Below, in pieces: positions 27,632 through 36,451 of a stretch of 64,000 bases of DNA (position 1 is the stretch's first letter; every line of letters begins with the position of its first letter). The translations under genes were made by a program, and so were the position numbers. This stretch comes from Okeania sp034190295. GTDB taxonomy: Bacteria; Cyanobacteriota; Cyanobacteriia; Cyanobacteriales; Microcoleaceae. Under the pieces are notes generated by a model, which had not been told where the DNA came from, made no database searches, and worked only from the letters and a program-made list of their open reading frames with translations. Location of the stretch: positions 1 to 64,000 of the forward strand of contig JAXHSW010000014.1 of the NCBI GenBank assembly GCA_034190295.1, written 5' to 3'.

Positions 27632-28196
27632 AGGTTTGACTTAATCAACGAATAATGCTTCAATTCGTTAGAAAACACACATTATGTTGTAATCAAAGAG
27701 AACCATCTCACCGATTAAATTCCACAAAGTATTTGGTTTAAATGGACTTGTTGTTGGCGTAGCTTTGCGGAGCGCAAACCAAGAATCCTGGTTTCAGGAT
27801 AATCTCCCCACCTTTAGTTCAGAGAGTATGTCAAAACATCTGTATGTTTTACTTAGGGGTAGTCATGGCTTTCGTGTCGATCGCGACTTAAACAGAACTC
27901 ATGGAATTTTGATTAACAGTGTGGTAAAAGCTTTCTACCCCATTAGACCTCTGGTTAAAAATCAAAAATAAAATCAATTCCGAGCCATAAAATTATTAAT
28001 TACTTCTCCCTATTGCCCATTGCCTATTCCCTCTTTTCTGGAGATACTCCCTTAGTAAATTAATCGGTAGTGCATTGTTAAGCAATGTTAGCAAAATAGT
28101 ATTGATTAAGAGAATTTGTTTAAGTCTATTTAATATAAAACATCTCAATTTAGTTGAGGTTTTTAACTCATTTTCAGCCCCCTCTTTTACCCTTTT
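27632..28196. other. Intergenic, possible insertion-sequence end
   Basis: No gene is supported. 27750-27830 contains GTAGCTTTGCGGAGCGCAAACC, an AATCCTGGTTTCAGGATAATC hairpin and AGAGTATGTCAA, which look like the right end of an IS200/IS605-type element, without a tnpB. A 68-codon frame at 27765 overlaps this and is probably chance. CTCAATTTAGTTGAGGTTTTT at 28145-28164 is a weak terminator-like hairpin. Confidence 0.35.
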
Positions 28197-28560
28197 TACC
28201 GAATAATTAATAATTATTAATTAAATAATTCAGCTTACTCTGCGGCTCCTTTCAAGGGGAAAAAAGTGCACTTGATATTTCCCGATATTCAATTCCGCAA
28301 CGGTTTTAACCTTCTTGTAATTATCCATTATCATTTCCCTTATGGGTTTAATACCCACGCGCGTCACCCGCGGTGCTCAAAATTGTTTGGGTCCGCGTAG
28401 ACGCGGAGCGGCTTGTGGCTCGACTATCCATAAGCAATTTTCGAGAACTGACTCGGTCTGACTGAGGACTGAGGACTTCTTCAAACACCTTGAAAAGCTG
28501 ACTGCTGATAGCTGAGTGCTGAGTGCTACTTCAACCATTATCCATTAATGAACCTATATA
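28197..28560. repeat. Family A copy (reverse) plus other dispersed repeats
   Basis: 28197-28331 begins TTACCGAATAATTAATAATT, contains CCTTTCAAGGGGA and ends in TTGTAATTATCCATTATC, a reversed and diverged family A element. 28335-28450 repeats the GGGTTTAATACCC/GGTGCTCAAAATTGTTTGGG unit also seen at 15153. 28455-28530 holds GACTGAGGACTGAGG and GATAGCTGAGTGCTGAGTGC heptamers. Confidence 0.6.
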
Positions 28561-28561
28561 C

Positions 28562-28987
28562 CTAAGTTTTAATTCTTCTTAAAAGTAATTGTTCTTCTAA
28601 AGCAGCAATTCTGTTATAAGCCGCCGTCAATTGAGCTGTTAACCGTTGAATTTGAATCTCTGATGTTAATTCTCCATCCATATTTTGACTACCTTGATTC
28701 ATATAGTCATCATCTACTAGCACATCTTTGTGTTCTAATTCTAGATCGAAATCGTTATATTTTTGCTTTAGCTCATTGACCTCTGTCACATTAGAAGTAG
28801 CTTCTGTAGATTGATGTTTATTTACTTCCTGTTTAATTATAAAGGTTGATACCCGGTCGTTCAGTTTTTCAATAATTGTGTGTATTGCTTCAATTTTTTT
28901 ACTCAAAGCAATAATTTGTTCTTGCAATACTTCCATATATTTCTTCACTACTCGAAAATTAAGTTTACATTCTTCAATTTTAATCAA
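28562..28987 (-). CDS. Small coiled-coil hypothetical protein
   Basis: A 141-residue acidic protein with two predicted coiled coils. The first spans ~residues 15-50 (VLQEQIIALSKKIEAIHTII) and the second ~108-136 (IQIQRLTAQLTAAYNRIAAL). A polar, Asp-rich linker separates them. There is no signal peptide or membrane span. The Met at residue 18 is a possible alternative start. I do not recognise the family. Composition and clean codon structure favour a real gene; a structural or adaptor role is possible but unsupported. Confidence 0.65.
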   Translation of the reverse strand: MIKIEECKLNFRVVKKYMEVLQEQIIALSKKIEAIHTIIEKLNDRVSTFIIKQEVNKHQSTEATSNVTEVNELKQKYNDFDLELEHKDVLVDDDYMNQGSQNMDGELTSEIQIQRLTAQLTAAYNRIAALEEQLLLRRIKT

Positions 28988-29928
28988 TATTGAATATAAT
29001 TTGCTATTTTTTCCAATTTCTTAATTTTATAATAAGAATTAATTTCTTAAAAAAAGATTAAATTTTGAGATGTTTGAAGAGATGTTAAAGTCAAAAGTCA
29101 AGAATAACTCTCTACAGGTATACTATGAATTAGTCATGTAAAGTGATTGACAAAATACTTGACTTGATTTAACAGTAATTTTTCAATAAATTTAGAGGCA
29201 GAAAGGAAACTATACCCTATAAAAACCATTTGGGATCTATTTAAAAATAGAGGGGGAGATGGGGAGATGGGGGAATGGGGTGTATTGAAGTATTTTCAAT
29301 TATTGCTTCAATTCATGTACAACCCCGTGCGTCTAAAACTTTTACGCGGGTAAATATACCAAAAAACAGAGTGAAAAGATATAGATATTCATCATGGAGG
29401 AGTATTGGAATATTTTTCCACCTTTTTCTCCTATTGCCTCTATCCAACGGAGGAGGGAATGGCTCAAAATTGTAATCAAGGTCAAGATACTACTCAGGGG
29501 TTCTATAAATAAATTTAGGTGCTTTTAAGCATTTTTTTTTATTTGTAAAAAATTCAAAACCTAGATAGAAAATATAGCAAATTATTGAGTAGCTTAGGAC
29601 ATAAAGTAATGATGATATCGAATAGGGGGAAACTTTTTCCGCTGTTGCTTCACACCAAGTGCTGCATCTGTGGCAACCCATGGGGTCGCACCGCTGTTCT
29701 CTGCCATCTGAAACTATTAACCTCTATTGCTTTTGTCAGAGAAAAATATATAAATCCCATCACTCTGAGAAATAGTTGACCAAAAACTAAATTAATACTA
29801 TAGAAATGGCAATACTTTGAGGGAAAAATATTAGTATATCCTGTGCGATCGCTATATCCCTCAAAAGTTAGAAATTTTGACTTTTAACTATTAAGGTATT
29901 CTTATAAGTAATTTTTCTATGTAAATCT
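28988..29928. other. 941-bp intergenic region upstream of lgt
   Basis: No gene is supported. Contents include a GGGGAGATGG/GGGGAATGG simple repeat at 29250-29280 and long AT-rich stretches. Several 60-66-codon frames on both strands overlap one another and show no family resemblance. A TATAAG hexamer about 25 bp before the lgt start may be its -10. Confidence 0.35.
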
Positions 29929-30813
29929 ATGACAGTAGAGATTCCCCTATTGCCTTTAGGCTTTCAATTTACTTCTCCCGGTCCAATAATTTTTGAATTG
30001 GGGCCTTTGGCTATCCGTTGGTATGGACTTTTAATTGCCACAGCAGTATTAATTGGAGTTACTCTCTCCCAATATTTAGCTAAACGCCGTCATGTTAACC
30101 CCGATCTATTAGGCGATCTAGTAGTTTGGTTGGTATTAGCAGCAATTCCTGGAGCAAGATTGTACTATGTTCTGTTTGAGTGGGAGGAGTACCAACAAAA
30201 TCCTATGGATATGATTGCAATTTGGAAAGGAGGTATTGCAATTCATGGAGCAATTATTGGTGGAGCGATCGCTGCTTTAATTTTTGCCAGAATTAATAAA
30301 ATCTCTTTTTGGCAATTGGCAGATTTAGTCGCTCCTTCCTTGATTTTGGGACAAGCTATCGGTCGGTGGGGCAATTTTTTCAATTCTGAGGCTTTTGGTA
30401 GTCCCACTGATTTACCTTGGAAGTTGTATATCCCTCCAGAACGTCGTCCATCAGAATTAGTAAATTTTGATTATTTTCATCCCACCTTTTTATATGAGTC
30501 TCTATGGAATTTGATGGTATTTGGACTATTACTATTCCTATTTTTTAGAGATTTGCGGGGTAGATATCGACTTAAGGTAGGGACTTTATTTCTTGTTTAT
30601 ATGGCAGCTTATAGTAGTGGACGAATTTGGATTGAGGGATTACGGACTGATAGTTTAATGTTAGGGCCACTACGAATTGCTCAATTTGTGAGTTTAACTG
30701 GAATTTTGTTGGGGTTAGCAGGTTTGGCTTGGTTATATTTGTTGAAGCGACCTTTACCTGATGTATGGCCTTCAGAGAATAGGTATAGGGAGGAAGAGAC
30801 ACAGAAAGAGTGA
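29929..30813 (+). CDS. lgt: Prolipoprotein diacylglyceryl transferase
   Basis: A 294-residue inner-membrane enzyme that transfers diacylglycerol from phosphatidylglycerol to the lipobox cysteine of prolipoproteins. The Lgt signature GRWGNFFNSEAFG is present, together with the IAIHGAIIGG segment, the YLFPPE-like IPPERRP motif and about seven spans. Length is typical. The window encodes at least two likely substrates (PDZ lipoprotein and PBP4-like protein). Start ATG 29929 gives the usual N-terminus ahead of FELGPLAIRWYG. It is a single gene; a family A element follows the stop. Confidence 0.96.
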   Translation: MTVEIPLLPLGFQFTSPGPIIFELGPLAIRWYGLLIATAVLIGVTLSQYLAKRRHVNPDLLGDLVVWLVLAAIPGARLYYVLFEWEEYQQNPMDMIAIWKGGIAIHGAIIGGAIAALIFARINKISFWQLADLVAPSLILGQAIGRWGNFFNSEAFGSPTDLPWKLYIPPERRPSELVNFDYFHPTFLYESLWNLMVFGLLLFLFFRDLRGRYRLKVGTLFLVYMAAYSSGRIWIEGLRTDSLMLGPLRIAQFVSLTGILLGLAGLAWLYLLKRPLPDVWPSENRYREEETQKE

Positions 30814-30838
30814 AATGCTAATGAAGAAGGAAGAAGGT

Positions 30839-30972
30839 CAATAATGGATAATTGATAATTGATAATTGATAATTACCTCTCCCTAAAAACCGATAGGATT
30901 GAATAAAAGGAACATTAATTCATTGTTTCTCCACGGCGAGAGAGAGGATTTTTACCTTAATTATTCGGTAAA
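30839..30972 (+). repeat. MITE-like family A copy
   Basis: CAATAATGGATAATTGATAA iterations, CCTCTCCCTAAAAACCGATA GGATTGAATAAAAGGAA, a diverged centre and TTAATTATTCGGTAA. It begins ~25 bp after lgt. Confidence 0.75.
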
Positions 30973-31014
30973 ATTGCATGGCGATAGTCTTTGACACGCC
31001 ACTTCCTGTCTTAT

Positions 31015-31150
31015 CCCCCCAAACAATTTTCAGCGTTGCTGAATACTGGGATGATTTCGGCTGACACGGGGACAGGTCAACAGGTCAACACTATGCAATG
31101 CCCAATTTTCAGCACCCCTGTTGACAGTGGGATATTAAACCCGCAAAAGA
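31015..31150. repeat. Dispersed repeat, reverse copy of the GGGTTTAATACCC unit
   Basis: CCCCCAAACAATTTTCAGCG and CACCCCTGTTGACAGTGGGATATTAAACCC-like blocks match, in reverse, the units at 15153, 28345 and 49215. AGCGTTGCTGAATACTGGGA at 31032 also resembles the terminus of the element at 45393-47025. Confidence 0.5.
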
Positions 31151-31156
31151 AGAGAT

Positions 31157-31187
31157 AAAAAAAGCTCCAGACAAAAAGTCCAGAGCT
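31157..31187 (-). terminator. Rho-independent terminator reading on the minus strand
   Basis: On the minus strand AGCTCTGGAC-TTTTT-GTCTGGAGCT forms a 10-bp stem (two G-U pairs) and is followed by a run of six to seven T. On the plus strand the same stem has C-A mismatches and no T-run, so it is built for the minus strand. No minus-strand gene lies upstream of it (cobM is on the plus strand), so it may end a small RNA or a cobM antisense transcript. Confidence 0.55.
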
Positions 31188-31288
31188 ATACCAGGGTGCA
31201 TCTACCATTCCTTTTCTCTGAATATAGGTACTAACATCAGGAAAAATCGCAGAATACTGAAGAAAATTTTTTGGCTAATACTTAATAA

Positions 31289-32071
31289 ATGAATAATACA
31301 GAAAGTCTTAAACCAGCAGTCTACATTGTAGGGGCAGGTCCAGGAGACCCGGATCTATTAACGGTGAAAGCTTATAATCTCTTGGCGAAAGCAGATGTGA
31401 TTCTATACGCAGATTCTTTGGTACCCAAGCAAATGTTACGAGATGTACGTCCTGATGCTGAGGTGATTGGAACGGCAAATAAAACCCTAGAGGATATTTT
31501 GCCTTTAATGATAGACCGAGTGAGAAAAGGTTGTTCTGTGGTACGTCTCCATTCTGGAGATCCAAGTTTGTATGGGGCGGTTTATGAACAAATGCAGCTT
31601 TTAGCAGAGGCAGAAATTGATTTTGAAATTGTGCCGGGAATTAGTGCATTTCAGGATGCGGCAGCTAAGTTAAAAGTGGAGTTGACTGTACCTGGGTTGG
31701 TGCAGACAATTATATTAACTAGGATTAGTGGAAAAGCTACAGGGGTTCCTCCTAGTGAAGAGTTGGGTAGTTTGGCTGCTCACGGGGCGAGTTTATGTTT
31801 GTATTTGAGCGCTCGTCATGTTTGGGAAGCACAACAAAAGTTGATAGAACATTACTCTCCTCAAATACCTATTGCAATATGTTATCGTTTGGGATGGCCT
31901 GATGAACAGATTTGGGTTGTTCCTTTGGAGAAAATGGCTGTTGTTACTGAGGAGAAACAGTTAGTTAGAACAACGCTATATGTTATTAGTCCGGCATTGG
32001 AGAAGGTGGAAAAAGTAGGGCGTTCTGGTCTTTATAATCCTCAACATACTCATCTATTTCGAGGGAAATAG
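31289..32071 (+). CDS. cobM: Precorrin-4 / cobalt-precorrin-4 C11-methyltransferase
   Basis: A 260-residue tetrapyrrole methylase. VYIVGAGPGDPDLLTVKA is the N-terminal AdoMet/substrate loop, and LYADSLV, RLHSGDPSLYGA, EIVPGISAFQDAA and LTVPGLVQTIIL are characteristic of CobM/CbiF. It methylates C11 of precorrin-4 (or its cobalt form) in corrin-ring synthesis for cobalamin-type cofactors. Length and motifs are complete. No other cob genes are adjacent, which is common in cyanobacteria, and no cobalamin riboswitch could be made out in the leader. Confidence 0.95.
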   Translation: MNNTESLKPAVYIVGAGPGDPDLLTVKAYNLLAKADVILYADSLVPKQMLRDVRPDAEVIGTANKTLEDILPLMIDRVRKGCSVVRLHSGDPSLYGAVYEQMQLLAEAEIDFEIVPGISAFQDAAAKLKVELTVPGLVQTIILTRISGKATGVPPSEELGSLAAHGASLCLYLSARHVWEAQQKLIEHYSPQIPIAICYRLGWPDEQIWVVPLEKMAVVTEEKQLVRTTLYVISPALEKVEKVGRSGLYNPQHTHLFRGK

Positions 32072-32195
32072 TTCAACAATTAATAATTAATAATAATTAA
32101 TAATTACCTTTCCTTGAAAATAAGAGGATTGACGCCGAGCGTGAAAATTTTTTCTCCTTTAAAGGAGAGGCTTTAAACACTTAATTATTCGGTAA
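32072..32195 (+). repeat. MITE-like family A copy abutting cobM
   Basis: It starts at the base after the cobM stop codon (TTCAACAATTAATAATTAAT) and ends TTAATTATTCGGTAA, with CTCCTTTAAAGGAGAGGCTT as the inner hairpin. It could serve as the cobM terminator. Confidence 0.75.
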
Positions 32196-32249
32196 TGGTA
32201 GAGAGAGTGTGGGGAGTGTAGGGAGTGTGGGAAGAAATTAAAAAATATA

Positions 32250-32358
32250 TACAGCAGATTCCAACTACATGAAGTACAGATATTAACAATTAAATGAATG
32301 CAAGTGCGGCAATCTAGCCATCTTCGGGGTGTACCTCACCAAAGTAGAATCCGCTGTA
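32250..32358. repeat. Complete 109-bp MITE with TA ends
   Basis: The left end TACAGCAGATTCCAACTACA and the right end TTTGGTGAGG/TAGAATCCGCTGTA (read in reverse) form imperfect terminal inverted repeats of about 25 bp. TA occurs at both outer edges, as expected for IS630/Tc1-type target duplication. Two partial copies flank the 93-bp array (16091, 17573). No open frame. Confidence 0.7.
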
Positions 32359-32394
32359 TCTTCACACGTTAGGGAGCAGGACTACCCAAAGATA

Positions 32395-32510
32395 ATTAGA
32401 ACGGGAGCAAGATGCTCCAAAATAATTGGAATGGGAGCAAGATGCTCCCACTGGTTATACCGTGACCAAAATAATTGGAATGGGAGCAAGATGCTCCCAC
32501 TGGTTATACC
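32395..32510. repeat. Tandem palindromic units GGGAGCAAGATGCTCCC
   Basis: Three copies of GGGAGCAAGATGCTCC(C) lie at about 32403, 32433 and 32482; the last two are separated by a repeated ACTGGTTATACC and AAATAATTGGAATGG. The same palindrome occurs reversed at 50277-50292 and in part in the MITE copies at 16091 and 17573. Confidence 0.65.
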
Positions 32511-32571
32511 ATTACAATGCACCACTGCAAATTGATTTTTATATCTTAACTTCTTAGGTATTTAAGAATAA

Positions 32572-33286
32572 ATGTATTACAGCGATTTTACATTAGAAAA
32601 AATCAAACAAACTTTTGAAATTTAGATAAGAGAGCAACAAAACTATTTGGCAAATATATCACCATGACAACCAAGTAAATTATTAACATAAATACTGAAC
32701 TATAACGTAGCGATCGCTATGGCAACTAATAGTGAAAAAGCTCGTTAGGAAATGATAATTGCACCAATATTAATAGATATCAAAAGACAAAATCAAGCAC
32801 AAATTAATATATTTTCTGGCATAGATTTTACCGAATAATTAAGGTTTAAAGCCTCTCCTTTTAAGGAGAAACAAGAAAAATTTTTCATGATTAGTCAATC
32901 CTATCCGTTTTCAAGGAGAGGTAATTCGCGCATTCGCGCATTCTTGAAAGTCGAACCAGAAACAGGATTAAACGGAATTTGTGACTTTTTAATAACGAAA
33001 TTTTTGGAAATGTTAATCGTAAAAGCGCCAATAATTGTGATTGTTGAAGGGAAACAAGAAAACTTTGATTTAGGATGAGGGCAATGTATAGCTCAAATGA
33101 TAAGCCCGAATATTTAACCAAAAAGAAGGCAACAATATAAGCACAATTTATGGAGCAATTACATCAGGAACTAACTGGCGATTCTTGCAACTTCAAGAAC
33201 AAAATATTATTATAGATTTAACCGAATATTACCTAAATCAAGTTAATCTAATCATGGGAATATTAACAGCTAGTCTGACTACTTAA
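32572..33286 (+). pseudogene. Broken cyanobacterial hypothetical gene interrupted by a family A element
   Basis: Translation across frames recovers a family common in cyanobacteria: MYYSDFTLEKIKQTFEI, then EMIIAPILIDIKRQN...FSGIDF, VEPETGLNGICDFL, IVIVEGKQENFDLG, GQCIAQMI, IYGAITSGTNWRFLQLQ and IIIDLTEYYLNQVNLIMGIL. There are at least four stops or frameshifts. A ~120-bp family A insert (32828-32947) splits FSGIDF from VEPETG. The intact family is ~200 residues of unknown function, possibly nuclease-fold. The gene is dead. Confidence 0.8.
32828..32947 (-). repeat. MITE-like family A inserted in a coding sequence
   Basis: TTACCGAATAATTAAGGTTT AAAGCCTCTCCTTTTAAGGAG ... GGAGAGGTAATT, then CGCGCATTCGCGCATTCTT. 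It lies between codons that are adjacent in intact relatives of the host gene, so both element ends can be placed within a few bases. Confidence 0.8.
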
Positions 33287-33291
33287 AAAAA

Positions 33292-33536
33292 TAGGCGTTG
33301 GTAAAGCGCGTGTATGATATTAATCTTAATTCTTTAGGAGTCAACACACCCGCGGGCCCCGACCGTGGAGGGGAAAGACCTCCTCAGGAGTCAACACACC
33401 CGCGGGCCCCTCCCAGGAGGGGAAGAAAGAAGAAGAAACCCCGAGTAGAAGGAGACAGTTTTTTGGTCGCGTAAAGGTCACGGAGTTCTATCGCGCTCTT
33501 ATCCGGACATGATATCATACCTCAAATTACCAACGC
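33292..33536 (+). pseudogene. Duplicated fragment of the DUF1460 gene linker
   Basis: The order of blocks matches the reverse complement of about 24700-24870: ATGATATTAATCTTAATT, TTTAGGAGTCAA, CCTCCCAGGAGGGGAAG, GTAGAAGGAGA, CGCGCTCTTATCCGGACA and ACCTCAAATTACCAACGCCAA. The copy is diverged and carries two runs of ACACACCCGCGGGCCCC, so it cannot encode protein. It is evidence of an old partial duplication, or of a repeat domesticated in the intact gene. Confidence 0.65.
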
Positions 33537-33646
33537 CAATTAACAGTAGATTTGAGATAAGTTATACTAATTATTAAAAGTAATGCTGTACTTAGGTAAT
33601 ACTTCAATTATTAAGTAACTAACACAGGCTGAATAACCTTATATTT

Positions 33647-34735
33647 ATGACCGCACAAAATACTCATATTGGCATTGTTGGCGCAGGAACAACAGGAACC
33701 TATTTAACTTATTTATTGGCTAAAAAAGGTTATCAAGTTGACTTATTTGAAAAATATCCTGCTCCCCGTACTGATGGCTGCGGTATCCTCTTAATTTCTC
33801 CAGGAATGCAAGCCATTCATCAGGGAAACCCAGAATTATGTAACCAGTTAATAGAAAAAGGTGTGCCTGCGAAAACCTTTGAATTTCGTAACTTCAAAGA
33901 GGAAGTTGTCAACCGAGAACAGGTAGAATACAAAGAGCAAGAGATTCCAGGAATTTTAATCCATCGTAAAGCGATCTTGGAGTCAATTCTCACCTATTTA
34001 CCCGAAGATTGTCTACATTATAATGCTTGTTTTAGCCATTTAGAACAAACAGAAGACAAGGTAATTGCCTATTTTGAAGATGGGAGTCAATGGCAAGGAG
34101 ATTTATTGATAGGGAGTGATGGAATTTACTCAAAACTCAGGAATTTTGTGGTTCCCGATGTACAATTATCTTATTTAGGGGATATTGTCTGGCGTGGAAT
34201 TGTCAAAGAAGATGAATTTTGCGAAGATGGGTTATTCCTACTTTACATTCGAAGTCGTGGAATTTATGCAAATTTCTTTGATATTGGTCATGGTTATACC
34301 CATTGGGGCTTTTTTATCGAAAAAGATCGAGAAGAATCTGAATTTAACTTACCTCGACCCCACAATATAGGAATTCCTCCTCAAGAATTGGCAAAAGTTC
34401 CTGAAGCAGCCCGAAAAGTTATTGAATCTACCCCCAATGACCAGATTGTTTGCAATTTTTCCTATGATATCGATCCCATACCTCAACTTTATCATGGAAA
34501 CGTTCTCTTGATTGGGGATGCTGCCCACGCAAAAAGTCCTAGCCGTGCTAGAGGAATGACATCAGGGTTTGAGGATGCCTTGGCTTTATCTCGATATTTA
34601 GAAGAAGGTGAGACAATTAATGAAGCTTTGGCTAAATTTCAAGCAGAGCGACTACCCATTGTTCATGAGTACCAGCGTACCAGCAGAGAGATTAGCCGTA
34701 AGACTGGACGGAAAAGTAGAGAAAAAAATGGTTAA
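33647..34735 (+). CDS. FAD-dependent monooxygenase (PHBH/UbiH-type)
   Basis: A 362-residue flavoprotein. The N-terminal Rossmann motif GIVGAGTTGTYLTYLLAKKG, the GSDGIYSKLR NAD(P)H/FAD loop and VLLIGDAAHAKSP with a following GMTSGFEDALAL are diagnostic of class A flavin monooxygenases. The usual catalytic-loop proline is replaced by SPSRARG-type residues, but the GD box is intact. Substrate unknown. Single gene; heptamer repeats (ACTCAGC units) begin right after the stop. Confidence 0.9.
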   Translation: MTAQNTHIGIVGAGTTGTYLTYLLAKKGYQVDLFEKYPAPRTDGCGILLISPGMQAIHQGNPELCNQLIEKGVPAKTFEFRNFKEEVVNREQVEYKEQEIPGILIHRKAILESILTYLPEDCLHYNACFSHLEQTEDKVIAYFEDGSQWQGDLLIGSDGIYSKLRNFVVPDVQLSYLGDIVWRGIVKEDEFCEDGLFLLYIRSRGIYANFFDIGHGYTHWGFFIEKDREESEFNLPRPHNIGIPPQELAKVPEAARKVIESTPNDQIVCNFSYDIDPIPQLYHGNVLLIGDAAHAKSPSRARGMTSGFEDALALSRYLEEGETINEALAKFQAERLPIVHEYQRTSREISRKTGRKSREKNG

Positions 34736-34737
34736 AA

Positions 34738-34917
34738 AAGCACTCAGCACTCAGCACTCAGCACTCAGCAGTAAACGTTTAGAAGGGGATTTAAACCCAA
34801 ATAGGGGCGTTAGGGTAGTTCCTCTGCAAGAGACTAGCTGTTTGTGGAGCATTCCGATACCCAAATGCGCTCAAGCTAACGCCTAAAACTCGTTCATCAT
34901 CTGTAAGTTCTGTTCCT
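34738..34917. repeat. ACTCAGC heptamer repeat and spacer
   Basis: GCACTCAGCACTCAGCACTC continues to 34771 as about four heptamers. The remainder up to 34917 has no recognised element. Confidence 0.6.
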
Positions 34918-35065
34918 TATCAAAATCATAAGGGTCGCGCCACCCCGCCTTTTAAGACGCAATATTTTTGGAGAGTTGCTCAAATCCCCTACTTCCCCTC
35001 CTGGGAGGGGTTAGGGGTGGGTTTACTTCTGACTTGCAGACTTGCTGACTTGCAGACTTCGTTAA
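34918..35065. repeat. Left arm of ~150-bp inverted repeat around the radical SAM gene
   Basis: CAAAATCATAAGGGTCGCGC, CACCCCGCCTTTTAAG, GCAATATTTTTGGAG, CTCAAATCCCCT, CCCCTCCTGGGAGGGG and iterated ACTTGCAGACTTGC, ending ACTTCGTTAA. Each block reappears in reverse order and orientation at 36452-36608. Confidence 0.8.
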
Positions 35066-35091
35066 TTCCCTCTTCCCTCTTCCTTGGTAAC

Positions 35092-36438
35092 ATGAGTAAA
35101 ACTTCTATCCAACCTGCTCTAATAACTAAAATAATACCCGACTCCATCGCTGCTGAAATTGGTTTTGAATCAGGAGATGCGATCGCTTCTATCAACGGAC
35201 AACAACCACGAGACTTGATCGACTATCAATATATTTGTGCTGACGAATATTTAGAAATAGAAGTCATCGACGCAAAAGGCAAAACTCACCACATCGAAAT
35301 AGAAAAAGACTACGATGAAGATTTAGGATTAGAATTTTCTACCGCTCTGTTTGACGGTCTAATTCAATGTAATAACCGTTGTCCGTTTTGCTTCATCGAC
35401 CAACAACCACCAGGTAAACGAGAAACTCTTTACTTCAAAGATGATGACTATCGTCTCAGTTTCCTCTACGGTTCATACCTAACTTTAACTAACCTTCCTC
35501 AACGGGAGTGGGAAAGAATAGAACAAATGCGACTCTCACCACTCTATGTTTCTGTCCATGCTACTGAACCAGAGTTGCGATCGCGCCTACTGAAAAATTC
35601 CAGAGGGGGTAAAATACTCGAACAAATTCAGTGGTTTCAACAACGACGACTGCAAATACACGCTCAAGTTGTAGTTTGTCCGGGAATTAATGATGGTATT
35701 CATCTGGAACGCACATTATTAGATTTAGCAAATTTTCATACTGGGGAAATTCCGGCAGTAGCATCTGTGGCAGTTGTACCAGTGGGTTTAACTCGCTTTC
35801 GCCCTGGGTCAGATGAACTAATACCCGTCACTACTGAAAAAGCGGAGGAAGTCATAGACCAAGTCCAAGAAATTCAAGCTAAACTGAAACAGACATCTGG
35901 GACTAATTGCATCTGGTTGGCTGACGAATGGTTTTTGATTGGCCGTCGAGAGTTGCCCCCTGCCTCAGAATATGAAGATTATCCTCAAATTGGCAATGGT
36001 GTTGGTTCAATTCGGCTGTTTATATCACAATTTGAAGCTGCTGTCAAAGAAATTTTAGCCAATAACATTTGCTTAAGCACCAAAAGAAAATTAACCTGGG
36101 TAGTAGGAAATGCAGTAGAAAAAGCATTTGCAGCGATCGCCGAACGCCTCAATCAAATTGAAGGACTGGAAGTAAATATGGTAGCCTTATCAAGCAATTA
36201 TTGGGGACAAAGTATTAGTGTCACTGGATTATTAACAGGCCAAGATTTGCTAGAGGGTTTACAGGGGCGAGACTTAGGGGAAGGAATTATTTTACCCTCA
36301 CTCATGCTCAAATCAGGAGATAATCTATTTTTGGATGATATGACCCTAGAAGAATTAGCAGACCGACTCAAGAAACCTATTTGGCCAGTGGCAGGAGTAG
36401 AAGAACTAATTTTGACTGCTATGGGACTGCGCAAATAG
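35092..36438 (+). CDS. Cyanobacterial PDZ - radical SAM - DUF512 protein
   Basis: A 448-residue protein from ATG 35092; the in-frame extension to 35017 is repeat DNA (ACTTGCAGACTTGC) and is rejected. Residues ~8-75 form a PDZ-like domain (IIPDSIAAEIGFESGDAIAS). The radical SAM-type cysteines are Cys93-x3-Cys97-x2-Cys100 (CNNRCPFC). The C-terminal half (WLADEWFLIGRRELP, MVALSSNYWGQSISVTGLLT) is DUF512. It belongs to the cyanobacterial TIGR03279-type FeS protein family, whose reaction is not known. It lies between ~150-bp inverted repeats. Family certain, function open. Confidence 0.92.
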   Translation: MSKTSIQPALITKIIPDSIAAEIGFESGDAIASINGQQPRDLIDYQYICADEYLEIEVIDAKGKTHHIEIEKDYDEDLGLEFSTALFDGLIQCNNRCPFCFIDQQPPGKRETLYFKDDDYRLSFLYGSYLTLTNLPQREWERIEQMRLSPLYVSVHATEPELRSRLLKNSRGGKILEQIQWFQQRRLQIHAQVVVCPGINDGIHLERTLLDLANFHTGEIPAVASVAVVPVGLTRFRPGSDELIPVTTEKAEEVIDQVQEIQAKLKQTSGTNCIWLADEWFLIGRRELPPASEYEDYPQIGNGVGSIRLFISQFEAAVKEILANNICLSTKRKLTWVVGNAVEKAFAAIAERLNQIEGLEVNMVALSSNYWGQSISVTGLLTGQDLLEGLQGRDLGEGIILPSLMLKSGDNLFLDDMTLEELADRLKKPIWPVAGVEELILTAMGLRK

Positions 36439-36451
36439 GGCGCGGACATTG

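Noticed and set aside
27765..27971. A 68-codon frame downstream of the CRP-linked gene
   Set aside because: It overlaps a probable insertion-sequence end, has no family resemblance and shows no ribosome site.
29585..29779. Small Cys-rich protein (CCICGNPWGR) upstream of lgt
   Set aside because: Overlapping frames on both strands, no clear ribosome site and no recognised family. Chance is the simpler reading.
31140..31289. Cobalamin riboswitch upstream of cobM
   Set aside because: No B12-box-like sequence was found in the leader; the only clear structure is a minus-strand terminator.
35017..35091. N-terminal extension of the radical SAM protein
   Set aside because: It is encoded by the ACTTGCAGACTTGC repeat of the inverted-repeat arm; the ATG at 35092 gives a normal PDZ start.
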